Shown here piece after piece: positions 9,901 through 18,200 of a DNA stretch of 64,000 nt. The position numbers and the translations under genes were made by a program. This DNA is from JBEBVQ01 sp964527735 (GTDB lineage: Bacteria; Bacteroidota; Bacteroidia; Chitinophagales; Chitinophagaceae). Positions within the stretch are counted from its first letter, which is position 1. Every line of letters starts with the position of its first letter. Below the pieces are notes generated by a model. The model was not told where the DNA came from. It did no database searches and worked only from the letters and a program-made list of their open reading frames with translations. The DNA is taken from the NCBI GenBank assembly GCA_964527735.1, contig CAZGPG010000006.1:1-64000 (forward strand). The letters are read 5' to 3'.

Positions 9901-11697
9901 CGGGGCACTTCTTCCATGACCGTGTCCGGCGCTTTCGGCATTGACAGTACAAACACGGGAAAGGTAAGAGGAAATATACAGTTCAACAGTGCTCCGCTCG
10001 CCTGGTTGGCTCCGCTCCTGCAGGATTATGTGAGCGACCTCGGCGGTACGCTTAATGGGGTGGTACAATTACGGGGAGCTACTTCCGCACCCAACATATC
10101 CGGAGAAGTATCCCTGAGCAATGCCACGGTACGCGTGGATTACCTGGGCACAAGCTATACGATCCCCAAAGCGGAAATTCTCGTCGACAACCAGCATATC
10201 ACTATAGATAAGGTCAAACTTAAAGACCAATATAATAATGAAGCAGTGCTGACCGGCGGCATAAAACATGAACACCTCAGGGATTTTGTACTGCAGCTCA
10301 GGCTCACATCAGATAAATTTGAGGTCGTCAATCTCAAAGAGCATGAAAGTCATAATTTTTACGGCCACCTGATTGCCAAAGTATCTTCCATGTCCGTTAC
10401 CGGCCCGGTAGAAGACATACGGATGTCGATACAGGCGACACCCGCCGCGGCTTCCCAATTATACCTGCCGATGAGCTCCGGACAGGATGTAGGCTCCTAC
10501 AGCTATGCAACGTTCAAAACGTACGGATCTGAACAGCAAAAATTATCCCCGGCAAACAAGAACAAATTTACCATAAACATCAACGCCATGGCTACCCCGG
10601 ACCTGACGATGAGCATGATCCTCGACCCGGCTACAGGCGATGCCATCAATGCAACCGGGACAGGCAACGTATCGCTGGAGATCAGCCCGGACCAGGACCT
10701 CGCCATCCATGGCGCTTACCAGATCTATGAAGGGGATTATACCTTCACATTCAGACGGCTGGCTTTCCGGAGGAGATTCATTATCAATCCGGGCAGTAAT
10801 ATCATATTCGGCGGCTCCCTGGCTAAAACAACATTAGACGTAAATGCCACATACCGTACCATGGCACGGCTTTACGACCTGCTGAGTGATGTCGAGAAGC
10901 AAAGCCAGATGATCCCGGCGAATGAATTGACAGATGCCAAAACGCCGCAGAATGTGGATGTGACACTGTTTATGAAAGGCTCCCTTGAAACGCCTAATCT
11001 CACTTTTAAACTGGAAATGCCGGAAAAAAGATCTGTCGGCACCTATGCCTACACCAAACTGGAACGTGTGAATACCAACGACCGGGAGTTATTTGATCAG
11101 GTAGCGTCCCTGCTGCTGATCAATTCCTTCATACCTCCTGAAGGGCTGGTAGGCACTACTGCATGGTCGGGCGCTATCAATAACATGAGCGATATCATCT
11201 CCACTACTGCATCATCCCAGCTTACGGGCATCGTCAACAAGCTGCTCGGCGACCAGAACCTGCAGATAGACCTTAAGTACAAAAACTATAACCTCAGCGA
11301 CGCCTCAACCACTGCGGGTGGGCTAAACCGGAATGAATTCCGCTTTGGTGTGCGTCAGAATCTGTTTAATGACCGTGTAATCGTAGAAGTAGGGAGCGCA
11401 TATGACTGGGGACGTCCGAATGCCGCGGGCAATACGACCAGCAACTTTAACCTCGCCGGAGATTTTCGTTTACAGTTCCTGCTTACGGAAGATGGACGTA
11501 TCCGGACAAATATCTTCCGCACAAGCAATTATGATGTACTGGTGGACAAAAATATTTCACGTGCGGGCGCCGGTGTTTCCTGGAGAAAGACATTCGACAA
11601 CCTGGAGGAATTGTTGCGCAGCCAGCAGTATATCCGAGAAAAGGAAGCAGCAGAAGCTGCAAGAGACAGTATCCCCGGAAGCGCATCGCTCAGGTAA
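6937..11697 (+). CDS. TamB-like translocation/assembly module protein (DUF490)
   Basis: This 1586-residue protein has an N-terminal membrane anchor (about 1-18) followed by AsmA/TamB-type repeats and a C-terminal DUF490-like domain. The C-terminus contains the region FRFGVRQNLFNDRVIVEVG and ends near DVLVDKNISRAGAGVSWRKTF, typical of Bacteroidota TamB proteins. In this superfamily a long hydrophobic beta groove spans the periplasm and helps phospholipid transport or outer-membrane protein insertion. The first ATG leaves almost no basic residues before the anchor. The frame stays open upstream to 6886 and encodes basic residues (YLNRLYKILRS), so a non-ATG start such as CTG at 6907 is possible. 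No tamA-like gene is adjacent. The gene is followed by the tmRNA promoter. Confidence 0.9.
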   Translation: MLLVLISIIVLLVLLVNLTPVQQFIARKATGILSEQLNTTVHIDHIRIDLLNHILIRGLYIEDHAGDTLLYAGEAEVRITDWFMFRRGTPVLRYAGLKNTYAHLYRTPRSPEWNYQFIIDAFDTGEKDTTAGKPFEMDLEKITLDQVRFHMNDAWAGSDINLDIGKAELDINTLDIKRKKLDVSDISIGGTTVYLSSYPGGKPISTVSRTPYIDTTPFNPGIWSVSVNNLALEECIFRLDADDHPPTPDAFDPAHMDIRGITLHAAGITIEGDTIRGSINQLAAKERSGFILKKFRADVSVSPNASICNDLYIETNNSRLQRYYAMHYTRFPDFTDYVNSVRMTADLRDAIVDARDVAYFAPTLRELYPALLNVNGRIDGTVSRLAGENLHVTDGATMIKGDLVMTGLPDINNTFIDYRHGELRTSGPAILRYAPSLRDHPAIALEKLSYALFQGDFTGYINRFAAKGVLNTNLGVLRSNIRLLLPTDNRKPEEFEGHLSTESLNLGPLLRQPYLGPVSMYADVKGKGFDPETAAITFRARITQLSLKGYNYRNILAEGLLAQKNFEGKLLVDDPNLALAFDGSMDFSAPKQLRFNAQANLLQSDLHALYLTSDTIKLTADFDLDCIASTIDDFSGQARLYNINMTRNEYRVNLDSVYVNAGETGNGEKFITVQSNDLTASIQGDYNLSGLPYSVQHYLYAYLPNYIPAPEKEAPPQDLTFDINTRNIDHTLAVMIPGLDGFNNAAINGSLNTTTQQLTLHANIPYGRYGSVLVTDMTLTGAGDYQKLNMSGQAGALVIGDSALSMPLYVNTTLGGDSLQFRIATSASGTKNNGSAIINGQAYARGDSLYLSFLPSEFYLGGNRWDIPAGNEIVFSKQYLDISNLSTRSGLQQISAGTVRNNQSINIELSNLDLSQLSMIKFLERYDPDGRLSGTINLSDIYTEPMISGELTATGVTSGKETIGKIHMAGRYNIKKKFALLQTGSGIFRGTSSMTVSGAFGIDSTNTGKVRGNIQFNSAPLAWLAPLLQDYVSDLGGTLNGVVQLRGATSAPNISGEVSLSNATVRVDYLGTSYTIPKAEILVDNQHITIDKVKLKDQYNNEAVLTGGIKHEHLRDFVLQLRLTSDKFEVVNLKEHESHNFYGHLIAKVSSMSVTGPVEDIRMSIQATPAAASQLYLPMSSGQDVGSYSYATFKTYGSEQQKLSPANKNKFTININAMATPDLTMSMILDPATGDAINATGTGNVSLEISPDQDLAIHGAYQIYEGDYTFTFRRLAFRRRFIINPGSNIIFGGSLAKTTLDVNATYRTMARLYDLLSDVEKQSQMIPANELTDAKTPQNVDVTLFMKGSLETPNLTFKLEMPEKRSVGTYAYTKLERVNTNDRELFDQVASLLLINSFIPPEGLVGTTAWSGAINNMSDIISTTASSQLTGIVNKLLGDQNLQIDLKYKNYNLSDASTTAGGLNRNEFRFGVRQNLFNDRVIVEVGSAYDWGRPNAAGNTTSNFNLAGDFRLQFLLTEDGRIRTNIFRTSNYDVLVDKNISRAGAGVSWRKTFDNLEELLRSQQYIREKEAAEAARDSIPGSASLR

Positions 11698-11720
11698 TAC
11701 CAGCCATTACGGCATTATGA

Positions 11721-11748
11721 TTGTCTGCTATAAAATCCGTATCTTTGC
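11721..11748 (+). promoter_or_regulatory. tmRNA promoter (-33 TTG, -7 TATCTTTG)
   Basis: TATCTTTGC at 11740-11748 is an exact TAnnTTTG box. A TTG at 11721-11723 lies 16 bases upstream, just short of the usual spacing. The tmRNA 5' end at 11789 is 40 bases downstream, leaving a short 5' leader that would need processing. Confidence 0.6.
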
Positions 11749-11788
11749 AACAGATCTTTGACAAAGAAACTTTGTCTTTTTCAAAACC

Positions 11789-12159
11789 GGGGCCGACTGG
11801 TTTTGACAGCATAAGGCAGGGTAAGTAAGCATGTCGTGCGTTGGATAATTAGCACGTAAATCTGAATATTCGAACTATTAACTGGCAATACTCAGTATGC
11901 CATGGCTGCCTAATCAGAGATTAGCGTAACCATTTTGGCCGCCGCAAACAGTAGCCCATAACTGTTGCCGCCGCCTAACTCAAAACAAGAATGGGATAAG
12001 CATTGCACCGCTGCGTTGTGATGACGAAAACCTCAGCAGCTTAGGGAACAGGTAAGTTTGTCCGGTTCTGGCCGGTTCCCGAAATACGATTCCGGAATAC
12101 ACATGTAGAAAGCTTATCGGGCATATGTTTGGACGCGGGTTCGAATCCCGCCGGCTCCA
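11789..12159 (+). ncRNA. ssrA: tmRNA (transfer-messenger RNA)
   Basis: The 5' end GGGGCCGACTGG and the 3' end GGTTCGAATCCCGCC followed by GGCTCC are the tRNA-like halves of a one-piece tmRNA. The seven-base acceptor stem pairs 11789-11795 with 12152-12158, with one G-T pair. CCA is not encoded. The tag reading frame resumes at GGC (11884) and gives GNTQYAMAA before TAA at 11911-11913, which has the usual AA-ending degradation signal. It rescues stalled ribosomes together with SmpB. Short frames on the opposite strand here are artefacts of the RNA gene. The 371-base length is normal for the class. Confidence 0.97.
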
Positions 12160-12170
12160 CAAATTAATAG

Positions 12171-12210
12171 AAATGCCTTGCAACGAACAGATTGCAAGGC
12201 ATTTTTATTT
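12171..12210. terminator. Bidirectional intrinsic terminator after ssrA
   Basis: A perfect 13-bp stem (12171-12183 with 12192-12204, AAATGCCTTGCAA and its complement) with an 8-base loop is followed by TTTTTATTT on the plus strand. It ends the tmRNA transcript. Its A-rich left side gives a short T run in the other direction, so it may also stop transcription of the glucan synthase gene ending at 12220. Confidence 0.9.
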
Positions 12211-12219
12211 ACCGGCAAC

Positions 12220-15200
12220 TTAAACCGAAGCAATGTACACTTCGACATCGTGCTCCAATCCGTCGTCTGTAAGCTGTATGGCATTACCGCTCCCTTCCCT
12301 GTCATCTATTTTCCACCGGGAGCCCGCCGGATTATCTTCCAGCTGAAACACCCCGATCCTGTATGTTGTACTTCCATAGCGGTATACGATAGATACCGAA
12401 GGCCATTCCAGAGGGAAGCAGGGATTGAATGCCAATTGGTCGCCCTGCAGCTTCATACCCAGCAGAGATCCGGTAATAAACTGGTACATCCACGCCGAAG
12501 AGCCGGTGTACCATGTCCACCCACCTCTTCCCTTATGTGATTTATTGGCATACACATCGGCTGCCATTACATAAGGCTCTACTTTATACACGTCTGTCCC
12601 TTCCTTGTCTGCTGCACGGCCTATCGGTTGGATCATACTGAACAATTCCCATACTTTTTCCCGTTCCTTCAATCCGGCAAATGCCATCAAAGCCCAGATG
12701 GCTGCATGTGAATACTGCCCGCCATTTTCGCGGACCCCCGGCACATAACCTTTGATGTAACCGGGATTCAGCTCTTTTGAATCGAATGGCGGGGTGAGCA
12801 ATTGAATGATCTTCAGCTCCCGGTTCACCAGATATTTATCAAGCGAATTCATCGCCAGTACCGCTCTTTCCTTATCGGCGGCGCCGGATAGAACCGCCCA
12901 ACTCTGTGCTATGGCATCAATACGGCATTCGTCATTATTCTTTGAACCTAACGGTGTCCCGTCGTCAAAAAAGGCCCGCAAATACCATTCTCCATCCCAA
13001 CCCGACACTTCTATGTTTGCTTGCAGCTTAATTGCCTCTTCCCTGCAGGTTGCAGCAAAATCAGTATCACCATATGCTTCAGCCGTTCCGGCAAATGCTA
13101 TAAGAATGTCATACAGGAAAAACCCAAGCCATACACTTTCACCCGATCCCTTATTACCTACCTGGTCCATACCATCGTTCCAGTCTCCGGAGCCAATAAG
13201 CGGCAATCCGTGTTTACCAAAACGCAGGCTATACCTGATCGCCTGTACACAATGTTCAAACAACGTACCACTAAGATGCCCATTGGCCGGCAGATCATAA
13301 TACGAGTCTTCACCATGATAAAGCAAGCGGCTTTCCAGAAAGCCGATCCGTGATTCCAAAATTTCCTTATCACCTGTCGCAGAAATATATCGTGAAACCG
13401 CGTACGGCAACCAGAGCAGATCATCGGAGCAGCGCGTCCGCACCCCTCTCCCTTCAGGCGGGTGCCACCAATGCTGTACATCCCCTTCGGCAAACTGCCG
13501 GGATGCATGGAGCAGGATCTGCTCGCGTGCCAGACCGGGCGCTGCATGCAGCAGCGCTAAGACATCCTGGAGCTGATCCCGGAAGCCAAATGCCCCTCCT
13601 GACTGATAGAAACCACTCCTGCCAAACATCCTGCATGCCAGTGTCTGATACAGGAGCCAGCCGTTGGCCAGAATATTCAGGGCAACATCAGGGGTTGTTA
13701 CCTGCACCGCGCCCAATACCTCTTCCCAATATAGTTTCACCTGATGCAACGCTGCGGCCGGTACATTTTCCCCGGAGATCCTGTGGATCAAAGCATATGC
13801 ACTGGCGCTGTGTCCTTCGCTCCCGATCTGAAATACTATTTCTCTTTCTTCTCCGGCCTCCAGATCAAATTTTACCTGCAGGGCGCCGCAGGTATCTTTG
13901 CATGCGCCGCTTCTCCCTGAGAGTCTTTTACGGGACATTGCCTGAGGAGCATTCAGATTTTTATTCCTGCCGATAAATTCAGTCCGGTCGGCAGTATAGC
14001 TCACTTCGCTGGTGGTGTCTACCCTGAAGAAGCTTACCCGGTGCGCAAACGCCGTATTATATCTGTTCCTGAACAACAAGGACCCGGTGGGGGCATGATA
14101 TTCTGAAACAATATGCATATTGGCTTTAGACCGCACATCGCCCAATATTATTTCAAGAAAGCCGGTTGCAGAGCATGTACGTTGCCTGCCCGACAGGTTT
14201 TTCACTTTTAGCGTAATGAATTTGACGGGAAGATCCTTGTCTACAAAAACACGAAATTCGGTGGCAATATTCTGCTCTGTATGTTCAAACACCGTATACC
14301 CGAAGCCATGTGTAATGATGTATGGTGTATCGCCTCCGGCCGGGAACGGCGCAGGCGACCAGAAATGTCCCGTTTCTTCATCCCGCAGATAAAATGCCTC
14401 ACCGCCGGCATCGCTGACCGGGTCATTGCTCCATGGCGTAATACGATATTCATGGGCATTAACGGCCCATGTATATGAAGAGCCGCTTTCAGAAACCACA
14501 CTGCCAAAATCCGGATTGGCAATTACATTGACCCAGGGCGCAGGCGTAGTACGCTTTTTATCTATCAGGATCTTGTATTCTTTACCATCGGGAGTAAACC
14601 CTCCCGTACCGTTAAAAAACAGAAGATCACCGGGCAAGACGGCCTGCTGCTGCTTGTCTTCAGTAATCACGGGTTTTGTTTCCAACAAGGGAGGTAAAGT
14701 GCTTTCCTTGGGTATCCTGTTCACCTGCTCCGATAACGTTCCTTTATTATCTGCGATAATCACACGGGCCACACTTTCAAAAAGCACCCGATCTTCTGCA
14801 GGTATCTGGTCTGCAGAACGTACAAAAATATTTCCAGGCCTGTCGTGCGTCTGACTGCTGGCTGCGAGGGTAACAAGCCCGTTTATCTGCTCTTGTAATA
14901 CGTGCCGGTATGAACCATGATCTTCGTTCCATATTACCAGGTCAACTTCAAGGCCTTTCAAACGCCAATAAACATGTGCCTGCACCATTTGCTTTACGAT
15001 ATCCAGGCTTTCCGGCTCGTGTATATGCAGCAACACGATAGGCAGATCGCCGGATACGGAATGGCTCCAGAGACCCGACTGTCCTTTGAAATTATTGATA
15101 ACAACATTCGGGGCAGCCCTGAAAACAGGATTAGCATATATAATAGCGGCGGCCAGACGGTCATACAACCGGATGTCTGCTTCGGTAGTATTGATCTGCC

Positions 15201-18200
15201 GCAGCAATACCTGGTTGTGGGTCCAGGAAAGCTCAAACGCACGGTTTTTCAGATGCTGGTCACGATACTTATACATCAGCCCCTCGCATATCTCCCTGGT
15301 TTCGCCCACGCCATAGATCAGATCAACAGTGGCTGTCTGATCAGGTTTCAGCGTAATCCGGTAACGAATAGCCACTATCGGGTCCAGTACAGCTCCCTGC
15401 TTGCCTGAAAGGTCAGCGATATCCATAGCCTGAGGGTCTGACAATGTTCTTCCTCTGCCAATAAACTGCATACGGTCTGTTTCATAAGATATGGCTTCAA
15501 CAGTGGCTCCGTATACATTCATCAGGTGCACCATCCAGGGCGGCACTTCATTTTTGGAACGTGGCCGGCGGGTGCAAAAAACAGCATTGTATTCAGGAAC
15601 AATTTCTGTCTGTACAAAAAGATTGCTGAAAGCCGGATGGGCTTCATCGGAACGCTGACCTGTCATCACCACTTCGGCGTAGCTTGTCAATTCCAGCACC
15701 TTTACCGATTGCGTTCTGTTTATGATCCGCATCCTTCTCATCTCTATATCATCCTCCGGAGAAATTACTATTTCCGTCCGGGTATCGATACCATAATCCT
15801 GTCTGCGGAATTCGGCATGTCCCTGAGAAAATATCACCTCATAGCTTTTGGGCTGGCGCAAAACAGGCTGGTAAGTATTAGACCACACAGTGTCGCTTTT
15901 TACGTCCTTAATATAGCAGAATATACCTCCGTCGTCTTTTGTAGCATCTTCCCGCCAGCGGGTTACTGCAATATCCTTCCAGCGGCTGTATCCTGCGCCT
16001 GAATTAGAGATCATCACCTGGTAATTGCCGTTGCCCAAAAGCAAAATCTCCGGTGTGGGGGTATTGGGTGTATTGATATACCGCACCTGCGCATCGGCGG
16101 ATTGGGTTTTGGTTTCCATAAGATCTGCCGTGTGTGCATAAAAGACCGTAGCACGGGGTATCCGTTCCTGAAGCAGTAATAATGTCGCCTGGAAGCGAAG
16201 CTCAGCTACGAACCTTTGCTGCATAGGCTTATTCAGCAGCAGATAGGCAAGCGAAAGCAAGCCCATCCCCTGATGATGCACCATATAGGACTGAATCAGG
16301 CTATGTGTGCTTCCTCTCGGCAACCGGCTTACGGTGTAATCAATAGCCTCATAAAAACCATATTCACCCTCGAAGCCCAACTCTGACAACAGTTCCAGGT
16401 TGGCGCACGCTTTCTCCGGCAAAACCATGAGCGCCATCAGCGATGCATAAGGCGCTATAACCAAATCATCCTCCAGACCGCGCTTGAAGCCCAGACCAGG
16501 CACCCCGAATGCACGATACTGATATACCAGGCCGGCATCTACCATATTATAGGCCGACTCTGAAATTCCCCAGGGCTTCCCCTTTTGTGCCGCATACTCG
16601 ATCTGTCGTTTTACGGTTGCCTTACTGGTCTGGTGCAATAGCGTGTTCGCATAAGAAGGCATCACCAATTGCGGCATCAGGTATTCAAACATGGACCCGC
16701 TCCAGGACAACAGTATCGGGTCGCCTCCGGAGTTCGTCAGTAATCGTCCGAGGGCAAACCAGCTTTCCTGCGGGAGCTTTCCCTGTGCAATGCCCACAAA
16801 GATGCCCAATCTGGCCTCAGACGCCAGGAGATCATAGAAGCTATTGTCTTTTCGTTGTTCATCCACATTATATCCAATCCTCATCAGGTTGGTCGACTTA
16901 TCCAGCAGGAAGTTGTATTCCATATCGCTCAACTGTTCACATTGCACGGCCAGCTGTTCCAGCAATATGATCCTTGCCGCTGCGCGATTACCGGCTTTTA
17001 TGGTGAACGCTCTCATCCGTATCAGCCAGTCTTTGTCTTCAATACTGTTATCCCGTTGTTCATACTGATCAATATACCCGGCATAATAGTCCCGTGCCTG
17101 TTGCAAATCCAGAAGTGAGGGTATCCTGTCAAGTGCAGAAAGGTTTTCAAAACGCTTTGGAACGGGCAGCTCTTCTATCCATGGGATCAGATGCAGCAAA
17201 TCATCTCTGATATCCTCTGCCTGAAGCAATAATCTGTCTGTCCAGCCCGACAATTCCGGATCGGTCTGGTCATGAGCAGCAGCCAGTTCGCGGATAAGTT
17301 GCATGAGGTCATCCAGGCTTTTCTTTACAGCGCTTACTGTATTATTGTGACTGGCGTCATCCAGCAAGTTCAATATTGCACGAATTTCCTTCCCCTGCGT
17401 ATCTTTTACAATGCCGGTAATAACCCGCATCGTTGTATTCAGTCCTTCATAGGCGCTTGGGTGAAAGACAGGGTCCCGGGGCAGGGATAAAAGCCCCTGA
17501 CGTAACGTGAGCAGATGACCGGCAAGGTTACCGCTATCTACGGTAGACACATATCCGGGCTTCAAAGGCACTAATGTGAGGGTATCATACCAGTTATAAA
17601 AATGGCCTTTATGCCGTTCCATTTTCAGCATGGTCTGCATGGTATTATTGCATCTGGCGGCCAGTTCTCCACCCGGGATGTACCCGAAATCATACGCTGA
17701 AAGATTAGCCAGCAACGCCAGTCCCATATTCGTGGGAGAGGTACGGTGGGCAATCGCGCTGACCGGTTGTTCCTGAAAATTATCCGGCGGAAGCCAGTTG
17801 TCTTCAGCAGTTACAAATTGCTCAAAGAATGCCCAGGTCTTACGGGCAATGTTATGTAAAAACAGCATTCGTGCTTCCGGCAGCTCCAGGCTTTCTTCTG
17901 TTTCCTGTATACCAAGACGCCATACCAGCGCCGGCGCCATAAGCCACAAAATAAGGATCGGAGATGCCACCAGGATGGCTGCAGAATCAGTAAACAGAAA
18001 TACAATGCAAAGAACCGCGAACAACGGCGCCATCCACATCGCTATGTAAGCATGCACCATATCGCTTTTTGCATTCCGGGAAACGTTCGCGGACGGAGTC
18101 CACTCCAGTAATTTTTTCCGTGAAATGATCATACGCCAGTTTGCGCGTATAATTGCGTCGGTATATCTATAGGCTTCGTACGGCAGGATGGACAGATCGA

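Noticed and set aside
11980..12305. Minus-strand frames over the tmRNA 3' half
   Set aside because: They run antisense to a clear tmRNA and terminator, and show no protein motif.
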